A stretch of DNA of 33,199 nucleotides from WS-11 sp035275545 (GTDB taxonomy: Bacteria; Eisenbacteria; RBG-16-71-46), in the NCBI GenBank assembly GCA_035275545.1, contig DATEMP010000083.1:1-33199 (forward strand), read 5' to 3'. Below are positions 1-9,060 of this stretch, piece by piece (within the stretch, counting starts at the first letter, position 1; each line of letters starts with the position of its first letter). The notes under the pieces are model-generated. The model had not been told where the DNA came from. It saw nothing but the letters and a program-made list of their open reading frames with translations, and made no database searches. Position numbers and translations under genes: made by a program.

Positions 1-2
1 TG

Positions 3-284
3 GTCTCTGCCGGACGTGCGACGCCGGTCGGGCCGGCGCGCGTGGCGCTCGGGCGCCTGTCGCCCGGCGTGGAAGCGGCGACCGAGTTCGCGGTGCGGAT
101 CCCGGCCGAGGGCCGGCAGGTGCTGCTCCAGTTCCGGGTCACCGGCGACGGGCCGGACGGTCTCGAGGCGCGCGGTGCGGCGCTCAACCTGCTCCCCGAC
201 GGTCCGATCGATCCGGGCCGCGTGGTCACCACCGCCACCGGCGCGCGCGTGGTCGAGTACCGCGCGCGGAGAATCGACCGATGA
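3..284 (+). CDS. C-terminal end of an unidentified gene (5' truncated by window edge)
   Basis: The frame is open from the first bases of the window to a TGA at 282-284 and encodes about 93 residues. It ends in ATGA, so its stop overlaps the ATG of the next gene, which points to translational coupling in one operon. The segment is rich in Val, Ala, Gly and Arg, with alternating hydrophobic stretches (for example VLLQFRVTGDG and GARVVEYRA), so a beta-rich C-terminal domain is likely. I do not recognise the family, and the amino-terminal part lies outside the window. The third codon position is almost always G or C, like the neighbouring real genes, which supports this frame over the other open frame on the same strand. 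Confidence 0.6.
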   Translation, partial: VSAGRATPVGPARVALGRLSPGVEAATEFAVRIPAEGRQVLLQFRVTGDGPDGLEARGAALNLLPDGPIDPGRVVTTATGARVVEYRARRIDR

Positions 285-3200
285 GCCGCCGCCTCGCGCT
301 ATTCGCGCTGCTCGCCGTGCTGATCCCGACCGCGGCGCACGCCTTCAACGTCACCGGAAGGTTCATGTACCAGGATCGTCCGTTCGACGGCCTCGGCTAC
401 ACCGGCGCCGGCGTGAACCTGCCGATCCGGCACGCCCTGGTCGAGATCGTCGCCATCCCCACCCAGCAGGTCCTGGGCAGCGGCGCCACCGATGCCTCGG
501 GCAACTACTCGATCGCGGTCACCGGGCAGACGCTGCCGGTGAGCTTCTACGCCCGCTGCCTCACCGATGGCCGGCCCACCTATCAGATCTGGGTGGTGGA
601 CGCGCCGCAGCGCGACCTCATGGGCGGCTGGGTGCCGCCCAACGCCCCGATCCACGCGATCGCGAGCGACACCGTGCTCGCCCACCCGCCCGCCAGCAAC
701 CACGACTTCGGCACGTTCCTGATCGAGGACCTGGACGGGACCGGGGTGGCGCAGGCGTTCAACATCTTCGACTGCGCGGTGGACTACTTCGACTGGCTCA
801 ACCAGCCGGGCCTGCTGGGGCGGCTGCCCAACGAGGACGAGTACGTCACCTACAGCTGGGGCCCGATGAACGCCAACGAGGGCTCGAACTACACCGTGAA
901 CACCATCCTGCTCTCGTCGCCCGGCCAGGGGAACGATACCGACGGCTGGTCGGACACGGTGATCCTGCACGAGACCGGGCACTGGCTGGACGACGTGTTC
1001 TCGCGCTCCGACAACCCGGGCGGCGCGCACTTCATCGGCGACAACAACGCCAACGTGCTGCTCGCCTACGGCGAGGGCTCGGCGACCTACCACTGCGCCA
1101 AGGTGCGCGAGTGGCGCGCGGTGACGCGGGGCGTCGACCAGCTGGTGAGCCTCTACGCCGACCTCACCATCCCGCCGCCGGTGGGCACGCCGGGCGGGCT
1201 CTCGTTCTCGTACGACTTCGAGACCGGCAACTTCGGCGACACCGGAGCGCCGATCGGCCAGCGCGGCTCGGCCAACGAGACCAACGTCACCTCGGCGCTC
1301 TGGGATCTCATGGACGGCCCCTCCACGCCCGACGCCACGCCGGGCGTGGACGACGAGATCGTCGAGGCAGGCGACGACAAGGCGTGGGCGATCGAGCACA
1401 CGTACATGGTGCAGATGCCCGAGTCGAACCCGCTCACGGTCGAGGACTACTACCAGGGCTGGTTCGCGCTCAACGGCCCGGGCTTCATGCAGGCGGGGTT
1501 GAACCAGGTCTTCGTGACGCTGGCGAAGATGCCGTTCGCCGCGGACACCTTCGAGCCCGACAACACGCTGAGCGGAGCACCGCTCGTCACGCCGCTGGCA
1601 CACACCCTGGCGGCCGGGCACGTGGTGATCAACGAGATCGAGCTGGGTGCGGCCGACGCGGTCGAGCTCTACAACGGCGGGCCCACCGCGGTCGACCTCA
1701 CCGGGTGGCAGATCGAGGTGTACGCCAACGGCACCACGCAGGATCCCACCCGGCTCTACACGTTCGCGCCGCGCATGCTCAACGCCGGCGAGACCGTGAC
1801 GCTCCACGAGGGCGGCCTGCCGATCGACAACGGGCCGTATCACGTCTACGGCGGCGACCGGCAGGTGTTCAACGCCTCGTGGAACGCGGGCGTCGACGGC
1901 GCGGTCGCCGTGCGCAACCAGCTCGGCACGGCGGTGGACTTCGTGCGCTGGCGGGACGCGAACGGCGTCGACAACACGACGCCCGCGCCCGCAGGGGCGC
2001 CATGGACCGGCGCCCTCGATACGCCGCCCGCGCCGCAGAGCATGGCGCGCGACGTGAACGGCACCGACACCAACGGCGCCGGCGACTTCGGCGGGCACTC
2101 CGGCTCGCTCGGCTCCTCGAACCACCCGGCCCCGCAGTCGCACACCCTGTTCGGCACCGGCGACCGTGACCTGTTCAAGTTCGTGGCCCAGGCGAACACG
2201 CGTTACGGCTTCGAGGCGCGCTGCCCCTACAGCGCCAGCGACGCGCGGATCGAGCTGCTCAACGCCGGCGGCACGGTGATCGGCTTCAACGACAACGTCG
2301 ATCCTTCGGTGCGGGACGCGCGGCTCGAGTTCTACTCCCCCGACGCCGCCACCTATTACCTGCGCGTCAGCCACGTCGGGTCGAACACCGACTGGGCCGA
2401 GTACGAGCTGCTCGCGTTCCAGCGGCCGCAGACCGTGATCGCGCTCGCGCCGTCCGGCGTGGCGGCGGTCGCCGACAACACCACCGACACCAACGACGCC
2501 GTGCACCTCCAGTGGGCGAACGCGAGCCTCTACGACGAGATCCACGTCTACCGGGACGGCACCTCGATCGCCACGCTCGCGGGCGGGGTGGGCCAGTACA
2601 CCGACCACACCAACCGCGGGCTCCATCTCTACGAGATCGCCGGGGTCCAGTCCGGCGCGGAGACCGTGCGGGTAAGCGACTACGAGTTCGCCGGCGTGCT
2701 CACCTGCTACACCGCCGACGACTTCGAAGCCGGCATGGCGGACCGCTGGGTGCGCCTCGAGTCGGCGCCCGGCAGCCGCTGGGGCGTGACGCCGCTCGCG
2801 CAGGCGGGTGCGTTCGGATTCACCGACAGCCCGGCCGGCACCTATCGCGGCGCGCCGCTGGGCGGGAACGAGAACGCGATCGCCGAGCTGGGCCAGCCCG
2901 CGAATCTCAAGTCCGGCTCGCGGCTCGAGTGGGACCAGATCTGCATCACCGAGGCGAACTTTGACTACTGCATCGTCGAGATCTCGACCGACGACGGCAC
3001 CACCTGGAGCGAGCTGGCGCGCTACTCCGAGGCGTCGGACGCGCGCTGGGCGGACCACGTCGCCCAGCCCGGCGACTGGCGGCACGAATCGATCGACCTC
3101 TCCGCGTTCGCGAACCAGCAGGCGATCATCCGCTTCCGGCTCCAGAGCGACGCCAACCTCGAGTTCGACGGCTGGTACGTCGACAACGTCGCGCTCGGCG

Positions 3201-3529
3201 ACCCGTCGTGCCTGACGGTGGCGGTGGGCGACGGACCGATCCCGGCCACGCTCGAGTTCTCGGCGCCCGCACCCAATCCCGTGCGCGGGTCGGCGCGCTT
3301 CGCATTCGCGCTGCCCGAGCGTACCGAGGAGGTGACGCTGGCGATCTACGACCTGACCGGGCGCATGGTGCGCGCCGCGCGGCTCGGCCCGCTCGAGGCC
3401 GGAGCGCATGCGTGGACCTGGGACGGCCGCGATCTCAACGGGCGCAGCGCTGCGTCGGGCGCGTACTTCGCGCGACTCATGGCGGGCGCCACGCACCGGA
3501 CGCAGAAGCTGCTCAAGCTGGCACCCTGA
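281..3529 (+). CDS. Secreted multidomain zinc metallopeptidase (HExxH) with lamin-tail, PPC-like and FlgD-like C-terminal domains
   Basis: The 1082-residue protein starts with a Sec signal peptide (MSRRLALFALLAVLIP..AHA, cleavage near residue 21) and should be exported. The catalytic part carries HETGH at residues 230-234 and a downstream YGEGSATY in which Glu265 is the likely third zinc ligand, the gluzincin arrangement. Around residue 424 a pre-peptidase C-terminal (PPC) type motif (FEPDN) begins. It is interrupted by a lamin-tail-like domain from about residue 447 (VVINEIELG, LTGWQIEVY) and seems to resume near residue 620 (HTLFGTGDRDLFKF). An Fn3-like domain and a MAM/jelly-roll-like domain follow. 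The last 90 or so residues (PAPNPVRGSARFAFALP, IYDLTGRMVR) form a FlgD-like Ig tail typical of secreted proteins with a sorting signal. The ATG overlaps the stop of the preceding gene. The substrate is unknown. Peptidase class and secretion are well supported; exact domain edges are estimates. Confidence 0.85.
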   Translation: MSRRLALFALLAVLIPTAAHAFNVTGRFMYQDRPFDGLGYTGAGVNLPIRHALVEIVAIPTQQVLGSGATDASGNYSIAVTGQTLPVSFYARCLTDGRPTYQIWVVDAPQRDLMGGWVPPNAPIHAIASDTVLAHPPASNHDFGTFLIEDLDGTGVAQAFNIFDCAVDYFDWLNQPGLLGRLPNEDEYVTYSWGPMNANEGSNYTVNTILLSSPGQGNDTDGWSDTVILHETGHWLDDVFSRSDNPGGAHFIGDNNANVLLAYGEGSATYHCAKVREWRAVTRGVDQLVSLYADLTIPPPVGTPGGLSFSYDFETGNFGDTGAPIGQRGSANETNVTSALWDLMDGPSTPDATPGVDDEIVEAGDDKAWAIEHTYMVQMPESNPLTVEDYYQGWFALNGPGFMQAGLNQVFVTLAKMPFAADTFEPDNTLSGAPLVTPLAHTLAAGHVVINEIELGAADAVELYNGGPTAVDLTGWQIEVYANGTTQDPTRLYTFAPRMLNAGETVTLHEGGLPIDNGPYHVYGGDRQVFNASWNAGVDGAVAVRNQLGTAVDFVRWRDANGVDNTTPAPAGAPWTGALDTPPAPQSMARDVNGTDTNGAGDFGGHSGSLGSSNHPAPQSHTLFGTGDRDLFKFVAQANTRYGFEARCPYSASDARIELLNAGGTVIGFNDNVDPSVRDARLEFYSPDAATYYLRVSHVGSNTDWAEYELLAFQRPQTVIALAPSGVAAVADNTTDTNDAVHLQWANASLYDEIHVYRDGTSIATLAGGVGQYTDHTNRGLHLYEIAGVQSGAETVRVSDYEFAGVLTCYTADDFEAGMADRWVRLESAPGSRWGVTPLAQAGAFGFTDSPAGTYRGAPLGGNENAIAELGQPANLKSGSRLEWDQICITEANFDYCIVEISTDDGTTWSELARYSEASDARWADHVAQPGDWRHESIDLSAFANQQAIIRFRLQSDANLEFDGWYVDNVALGDPSCLTVAVGDGPIPATLEFSAPAPNPVRGSARFAFALPERTEEVTLAIYDLTGRMVRAARLGPLEAGAHAWTWDGRDLNGRSAASGAYFARLMAGATHRTQKLLKLAP

Positions 3530-3563
3530 TCGGGGGCCGCCCCTTGGCTGGCGGGCCAACAAA

Positions 3564-3593
3564 AGAGGGGGGGCTGTGTCCAGCCCCCCCTCT
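3564..3593. terminator. Perfect 13-bp hairpin between convergent genes, probable terminator
   Basis: Arms 3564-3576 (AGAGGGGGGGCTG) and 3581-3593 are exactly complementary around a 4-base loop. Read on the minus strand the hairpin is followed by TTTTGTT, a short U-tract, so it should stop transcripts coming from the nitrilase/patatin side. On the plus strand it lies 34 bases after the peptidase stop but has no good T-tract. It may serve both directions. Confidence 0.75.
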
Positions 3594-3609
3594 CACGTCA
3601 TCCAGTGAG

Positions 3610-4002
3610 TCAGGCTTTTCTGAGACCCTCGACCTGAATGACCGGGGCGATCGGCCCTACATCCCTCAGGCTGTAGCCCTGCGCAGCAGGCATCGATTGG
3701 CGCCGTAGATTCGCTTGAATCCAGGCGCGAACACGGTCGGCACCCTTCACCTCATTATCCGAAAAGGGGCCGAGCTTCTCGGCACGGCCACCATCGGGTA
3801 GAGCGCGGGCCCGCAACGCCTTGGCGACTCCCTTCAGCGTGGCGTTCGTCACTTGTTCGAGCAACGCCGTGAAGTCGCCCACCGGCATCGTGGGGTTCTC
3901 TGCGACCACGGTCAGCAGAGAAACCTGCTGGGCCAAACCGAGTTCAGGCTCAACCGTCATGACAGGGCTCATGGGTGAAAGGATCGTACGAGCCACAGCC
4001 AT
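3610..4002 (-). CDS. Short hypothetical protein, or frameshifted C-terminal extension of the nitrilase-like gene
   Basis: This frame lies directly downstream of the nitrilase-like gene and in a different frame. I start it at the ATG at 4002, giving 130 residues, but no Shine-Dalgarno sequence is visible there. The frame stays open up to a GTG at 4167, overlapping the nitrilase end by about 140 bases. The C-terminal 100 or so residues look protein-like and probably helical (FTALLEQVTNATLKGVAKALR). G/C at third positions is about 64 % over the last 50 codons, similar to the lower-GC island. Two readings remain. It may be a separate third gene of the cassette. Or a one-base indel between about 4030 and 4100 may split one longer nitrilase-family protein. 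The lack of a ribosome site and the open overlap favour the second reading slightly. I recognise no family. Confidence 0.45.
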   Translation of the reverse strand: MAVARTILSPMSPVMTVEPELGLAQQVSLLTVVAENPTMPVGDFTALLEQVTNATLKGVAKALRARALPDGGRAEKLGPFSDNEVKGADRVRAWIQANLRRQSMPAAQGYSLRDVGPIAPVIQVEGLRKA

Positions 4003-4027
4003 GGATGTCAAGAGATTGCCAAGTCGG

Positions 4028-5713
4028 CTATGCGGGGCTGTGCCAAGGTTTGCGAGTCCGACGGTCCACCGCGACCGGATGCACGCCCGCGAGAACAGGG
4101 TAGCCCATCGGCTGCAAATCTTGTCGGCCATCTGCCGACCACTCTTTACAGCTTTCCACGACCACACTTAGGACCAATGCGTCTGCGTCCGTCGGGACCT
4201 CGAGCTCGTACGGCTCGGACGTTGCGGCGTCCTTCCAGAGGCCGACGGATCTGCTCTTCTTGCGCCCCGGCGGCCTGCACAGCTCGGTCATCCCGAGGCT
4301 GGTCAGCGTGAGCACCGATGATCCCGGATCATCCGCCAGTACGGTGGCATATCGGGCCGGCCACCGTTCCTTGAGCTGCGGTCCATCCATCAACAGAGCG
4401 ATGACCAGGTTGGGTCCCACCGCCCGCACGATCTCGGCGATCGGATCCTGGCGTGCCAGGTCCTCGCAAAGCAGGACGCACATGGTCAGCCATTCGTTCA
4501 CGGTGACGAAGGTGACTTCACGGGCACCGATCGGAATGTCCTCCCACCAGGACACTCCGGGCTCGAGAATGCCCCCCAACCCGTACTGGACGATCTGACC
4601 CCGGGTCAGCCGCCACCGATGATGCTTGTGCTGCTTGAGTAAGCTCATTCTCTCGAACACGACGTCGGGCCCATCCAGCGTCAGATAGTTGACAGGGCGC
4701 TTCTGAGCGTCTTGGCCGGCGACCCCCGCAATCACGGTTGTTCCGAGCCCGGTCAATAGCTCGATGACCGTATTGTGCTGCTCGGCGCTGAGGCTGAGCT
4801 CCGGGAACACGACCAGATCGATGTGGCCGACCATCTCTTTCGCATTGAGGTAGACCGATTTCAGATCCTCCTGGTTGACCTCCATCTTCTCGGCGGGCTC
4901 GTATCCGAAGAATCCGAACTCCGGCGACATTCCACCAATCCTGTTGTCGGCCTTCCTGAACTGGGACGGGGCGATCGTCTTGGGCCAGGGCACGACCAGC
5001 ACATTCATCCTGTTCTCACCGGGGCCGCTCGTCATTCTCAGCCACTTGGGCGTCATGTCACCGGCCGGACACAGCGAGAGGTGATGCGTCATGGACCGGA
5101 ACGTCAGCCCTGTCTGCGGCGTTCGAAGCTTGGGAAGCACTCGCAGACGGGACGGATCGACGTTCAAGCACAACGTCGCCGCGGGGCCCACCAGTTTCTT
5201 CGTAGCTTTCGAGTGGAGATCGTCGGCCTTTCGCTTCGAATCATCGACTTCGGACGCCGGTGGGCCCACGACCTCGTCCTTCTCGGACACCCATTTGAAG
5301 AGAATGCCCAGGCCGTTGCATGCCTCGTCCGCCGCAGCACACAGCCCCAGGAGCGAAAGCGTGAGCTTCTCGTCGTCACGAACCGCTGCGATCGGCGTAT
5401 CCGCCGATTCCCAGATGGCGGCCCACTGCGTCGTCACTTCGGAAGGCATTTTCCCCCGTTCGTTCATGTGGAGCCGCCAGCGCTTGCCAATGTCCTCCTG
5501 GGTTCTTCCCCAGGTGCTGGCAGTGCCTTCCAGATACTCGTTGGGCGGCCACGCCTCCATGACGCGCGTGTACGCTCCCGACTTCAAGAGAATGAGTCCG
5601 ACCACGGCAAACACATCCGGGGGCCACAGCTTCATCTCCTGGGGCACACCGGCAAAGTCGAGGAGGTCCTTGACCTTCAAGACATTCGCACTGTCGTTCG
5701 GCGTCGCGGCCAT
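4028..5713 (-). CDS. Nitrilase-superfamily (carbon-nitrogen hydrolase) protein with unknown N-terminal domain
   Basis: The protein has 561 residues. The part from about residue 236 to 520 resembles the nitrilase fold, with its Glu-Lys-Cys triad readable as Glu305 (VVFPELSL), Lys360 or Lys363 (SLLKQHKHH) and Cys416 (VLLCEDLA). Such enzymes hydrolyse or transfer from nitriles, amides or carbamoyl groups in the cytosol; the substrate here is unknown. The first 230 residues form a separate, mostly helical region (PPDVFAVVGLILLKSGAY, LLGLCAAADEACNGLG) that I cannot assign. There is no signal peptide or membrane segment. I chose ATG 5713 because GGAG lies 8 bases upstream; a GTG at 5722 is also in frame. 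The patatin-like gene ends 24 bases upstream, so the two form an operon. GC is well below that of flanking genes, suggesting transfer. The C-terminal end may be altered by a frameshift (see the downstream frame). Confidence 0.8.
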   Translation of the reverse strand: MAATPNDSANVLKVKDLLDFAGVPQEMKLWPPDVFAVVGLILLKSGAYTRVMEAWPPNEYLEGTASTWGRTQEDIGKRWRLHMNERGKMPSEVTTQWAAIWESADTPIAAVRDDEKLTLSLLGLCAAADEACNGLGILFKWVSEKDEVVGPPASEVDDSKRKADDLHSKATKKLVGPAATLCLNVDPSRLRVLPKLRTPQTGLTFRSMTHHLSLCPAGDMTPKWLRMTSGPGENRMNVLVVPWPKTIAPSQFRKADNRIGGMSPEFGFFGYEPAEKMEVNQEDLKSVYLNAKEMVGHIDLVVFPELSLSAEQHNTVIELLTGLGTTVIAGVAGQDAQKRPVNYLTLDGPDVVFERMSLLKQHKHHRWRLTRGQIVQYGLGGILEPGVSWWEDIPIGAREVTFVTVNEWLTMCVLLCEDLARQDPIAEIVRAVGPNLVIALLMDGPQLKERWPARYATVLADDPGSSVLTLTSLGMTELCRPPGRKKSRSVGLWKDAATSEPYELEVPTDADALVLSVVVESCKEWSADGRQDLQPMGYPVLAGVHPVAVDRRTRKPWHSPA

Positions 5714-5737
5714 CGAGATCACTCCAGTTTCATGGCC

Positions 5738-8700
5738 CTATGGCAACCGGGTTGCCGCCTCGACTCGAATCCAGAGGTCGACTCTCGCAAGCATATCCAT
5801 GGCGAGTTGCGGGAGGCGCGACAGGAATTCCCATGTCGTCCAAGCCCCAACCCCCAACAAGACGACTAAGATGGCCAACAGCGGGTACTGCCACATGCGC
5901 GGCCGAAGAAGCCACAGGCCGGCGAGCCGTAGCAGGGCATCCGCCGCAGCGATGACAAACAGGCCCTGGGTTCCGAGTAGTTGGATATCCTGTCTTCCGA
6001 GGACCATTCCACCCAACACGAGGACCGCACCCAGGAGATACGCCAGCCTAATCCAGTCGGTGCGTATCATGTTGCCCCACCGCCCTGGTGTCAGCACCTC
6101 CACCAGTCCCCAGATGCTGCGGCCGATCCAAAGCAGCCACCAGCCGGGTTGGCCCGTAAGCGGCCCGTAGCGCTCCTGCAGGGTTTCCAACACTCGGCCG
6201 ATGACCTGCGTTCCACGAGCCAGGAGGTCAGCCCCCTGGCTCAGGGGCAGGCTTCGACTCTCCGAGTATCGTTTGCGGTATTCCTCCCTCAACAGCGTCG
6301 GTTCCAGCGCATCAGCGGTAGCGATATGGATGGTTCTGATGGTTGGCAGCAACTTGCCCACCATCTTCACCAACAGATCCGGCTCGGACCGACCGCCCAA
6401 AGTCCTCATCACGCACTGACACATGACCTCACGCGCCTCATTAGCGTCCAGTCCCTTCAACTCCTCACACACGATCGCTGCATGGGCCCGGGTGACGAGG
6501 GCGTCCTGAATGCCCTCCTCCCGTGTCGTGCGAGGGACGAGGGACGTTCGAATGATGCGTTCGGCGCCGTCCAGCCTGCCCCACAGCATGTCACTGCGGC
6601 GCCACGATTCATCCAGGAACCCGCCGAAGTTCGCGAACCGGGTCCCGGCCAGCTTGTGCACGAGACGCGTGCCGTCAGAGCGGTCGAATTGCTCGAGCAG
6701 GTTTGTATCGTCCGGACTGATGCGCACGACATCTACGCAGGTTGTCTCTCCCGCACCGGTACCCCATACCAGAGGAAACACGGCCTGGTCGTACTCGTAG
6801 AATCGGTCGTAAAGCTTGGCCATGACTCGCTGAAGCAGAGGGTATGGGGCCGCGCCGCTGGCGATTCCGGAGCGGCCGTGCTCTTTGATGGGCAGCAGCC
6901 CTGTGATACTGGCGACGAGGTCACGGAAGATCTTTCCCATTTGAGCGGTCAACAGGCACATGACGTTGATGACGTCACAACGCCGCGATTCGGGCGACGA
7001 AAGCACCTCCGCCGCCCGGAGCTCGCGTTCCTTCTGGTATTGGGGTTCGAGAATCCACGTCAGCTCGGTCACCGAAATCCTGGTTGCCGCGAGGTACTCC
7101 CGTATCGGATTGGATCGAAGGCAGAGCGCCTCGAGATCGTCGCGGAACTTCGCCTGGATGGCCGCCAGCTGCCCCTTGAGCTTAAGAACTGCCCGCCTCG
7201 AAGCGTCCACGTTCTCGATGCGCAGCCAGGGTTCGAAGTCCTCATGCAGGTTCCCCAGTATTCCCTTCAGCCATCGTTCATCCTGTTCCGCTTCGCTACC
7301 GATCGTTTCCGGAAATGGGTTGTCTCTCAGACCGAAGCCTGCGGTCCTCGCACGGTCTCCAGCCCGCCTCTCTGAGCGGCCGATGATGCCGAGGAGGTTA
7401 TCCAGACGTTCCTGGAGGAACTCCAGTCGACGTATTCTGAAGCCCGCATCGAAGTTCAGGAGGAATCGATTCTCCGTCCACGGCTTGGTCTCGACCTCGA
7501 CCTCACCGAGTTCCCGGCAAAAGCGCTCCATTCGCCACGCCCTCACCAGAATCTGTACCGCCGAAGCGAGGCCCGCTGCCCCTCCGAGACCGCTCAGTCT
7601 CGCCAGCAAATCCGCGATGTCCTGCGTGACCTGCGAGATCCCCAGGCGGTGATACGTCGCGTATGAAGCGCTGTACTTCTCGGCCATTGCCTTCAGATCG
7701 GTTGCGGCATACGCCTTCCCGGACATCGGTTCCTTGGCGCTCTTATTCAGATCGTCGTCGAGATAGTGGAGGATCTGATCCGCTCTCTCGATCACGCGAT
7801 TGCGATCGTTCACGCGCTCGATATCCTCGCGAATGGTTTCGATCCGCGGGAGGCGCAGACCCGCCGCCAACGCATTCTCGATCGCATCGGGGCGGGGATC
7901 ATCGGCATTCGCCTCGGCTTCAGGTCTCTCCGGCGCGGGCTCGACATAGAACAGTCTCCGGATGATGCGCCGATTGCTGCGCTTGGATCGCAGGGCCTCG
8001 GTCGCGTAGCTGAACGGCTTGTTGTCCAGATAGCCACCATCCCCGAAGGACCGCTCCGCAAATACCTCGCTGGAACGGATCGCGCTGGACATCGAGTGCT
8101 CGGAAAGCAGGTAGTCGGCAAAGAACGGCTTCCATGCTTCGAGGTCCTGATGCAGGCGCCCGCGATCGCCCAGCCAGGGTGGCACCCTGCTGAGGTCCGC
8201 AATCATCATGGGATCGAATGCCACCGGAAACGACGATGTACACCGGGCTACAAATGCCATGAAGCCGTTGTTCCTGGCTTCGAAGTCGTTTCGCCGCCCG
8301 TCGCCGATGGGGGACCTGTATCTCATCCTGAACACGTGGCGGTATTTCCGTTCGAACACGATGCCATCCCACAGCTCCAGAGGCAGGGTCACACCACGGA
8401 TGTCCGTGGCGGTCACGAACAAGTCCATCTCGTCGATCAGTGGAGAGACGGCTGGCTCGGCGGGATCATCCAGGTCATTCAAGGCGCACAGAAGCCTGTA
8501 GTAGAGCCTGCTGGTGTTGAGCAGCGCCTGTGGACGCTTCGGGTGCTCGATATTGGGTACACCCTTCCTGGACCCCTTGTCGTTTAGGAGGAGGCTGAGG
8601 TCACCCTCTTTCAGCCAAAGCTCGCGGAGTCCATCCAGCGATTTCCCACTGGCGAGGGCCTTGCAGAGGAAGATCCCGTTGATCCCGCCAGCGGATGTCC

Positions 8701-9046
8701 CGGAGACCACGTCCACGACAAAGCGGGTCCGCACCGAGCCATGGCTGGCTTGGTCCAGCTCGTCGCTAAACGGCGTGGCACTCCCGACGCGGCAGCCCAG
8801 CTCTCGATAGACCTTTTCCACCGATTCCGGTTCTGAGAGAAAGGGCTCCGTGCTGTCAGGCCGTTTCGGCGCGGTTGCGCGGACGGCGCGAAGTAGTTCC
8901 TGCGTGACGCCGTGAATGTAGATCGCAAGCGACACACCGCCGTACAGGACGAGGGCGATTCGAACTTCGCGGTCAGGCTCGATTCGCACGTCGGCCAGGT
9001 TGGCCGCCGCGACAGATTGTTCGAGAGGAAGGACCCTTTCGGCCAT
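5738..9046 (-). CDS. Large patatin-like phospholipase with C-terminal transmembrane segments
   Basis: The protein has 1102 residues. The patatin signature is complete: a glycine-rich oxyanion motif YGGVSLA (residues 35-41), the nucleophile elbow GTSAGG with Ser118, and the catalytic Asp336 in FGDGGYLDN. Patatins are Ser-Asp lipid acyl hydrolases, so the likely activity is cleavage of membrane phospholipids. The protein is far longer than plain patatins. It resembles the large patatin-related family that carries a DUF3376-type extension, though I name that from memory. The final 110 residues hold about three hydrophobic segments (LLGAVLVLGGMVL, LFVIAAADALLRLAGLWLL, LLAILVVLLGVGAW), so it is probably anchored in the inner membrane. 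ATG 9046 is preceded by GGAGAG at a 6-base distance. An inverted repeat lies just upstream of that site. Sampled lines are 58-63 % GC, clearly lower than uvrA. The nitrilase-like gene follows after 24 bases. Confidence 0.9.
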   Translation of the reverse strand: MAERVLPLEQSVAAANLADVRIEPDREVRIALVLYGGVSLAIYIHGVTQELLRAVRATAPKRPDSTEPFLSEPESVEKVYRELGCRVGSATPFSDELDQASHGSVRTRFVVDVVSGTSAGGINGIFLCKALASGKSLDGLRELWLKEGDLSLLLNDKGSRKGVPNIEHPKRPQALLNTSRLYYRLLCALNDLDDPAEPAVSPLIDEMDLFVTATDIRGVTLPLELWDGIVFERKYRHVFRMRYRSPIGDGRRNDFEARNNGFMAFVARCTSSFPVAFDPMMIADLSRVPPWLGDRGRLHQDLEAWKPFFADYLLSEHSMSSAIRSSEVFAERSFGDGGYLDNKPFSYATEALRSKRSNRRIIRRLFYVEPAPERPEAEANADDPRPDAIENALAAGLRLPRIETIREDIERVNDRNRVIERADQILHYLDDDLNKSAKEPMSGKAYAATDLKAMAEKYSASYATYHRLGISQVTQDIADLLARLSGLGGAAGLASAVQILVRAWRMERFCRELGEVEVETKPWTENRFLLNFDAGFRIRRLEFLQERLDNLLGIIGRSERRAGDRARTAGFGLRDNPFPETIGSEAEQDERWLKGILGNLHEDFEPWLRIENVDASRRAVLKLKGQLAAIQAKFRDDLEALCLRSNPIREYLAATRISVTELTWILEPQYQKERELRAAEVLSSPESRRCDVINVMCLLTAQMGKIFRDLVASITGLLPIKEHGRSGIASGAAPYPLLQRVMAKLYDRFYEYDQAVFPLVWGTGAGETTCVDVVRISPDDTNLLEQFDRSDGTRLVHKLAGTRFANFGGFLDESWRRSDMLWGRLDGAERIIRTSLVPRTTREEGIQDALVTRAHAAIVCEELKGLDANEAREVMCQCVMRTLGGRSEPDLLVKMVGKLLPTIRTIHIATADALEPTLLREEYRKRYSESRSLPLSQGADLLARGTQVIGRVLETLQERYGPLTGQPGWWLLWIGRSIWGLVEVLTPGRWGNMIRTDWIRLAYLLGAVLVLGGMVLGRQDIQLLGTQGLFVIAAADALLRLAGLWLLRPRMWQYPLLAILVVLLGVGAWTTWEFLSRLPQLAMDMLARVDLWIRVEAATRLP

Positions 9047-9060
9047 GCGCAACTCTCCGC

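Noticed and set aside
299..3562. Very long open frame on the strand opposite the metallopeptidase gene
   Set aside because: Its translation is Arg/Val/His-rich low-complexity sequence with no motifs. It mirrors a GC-rich gene with strong third-position bias, as do similar long opposite frames at 9084-12272, 13680-15866 and 19049-21568.
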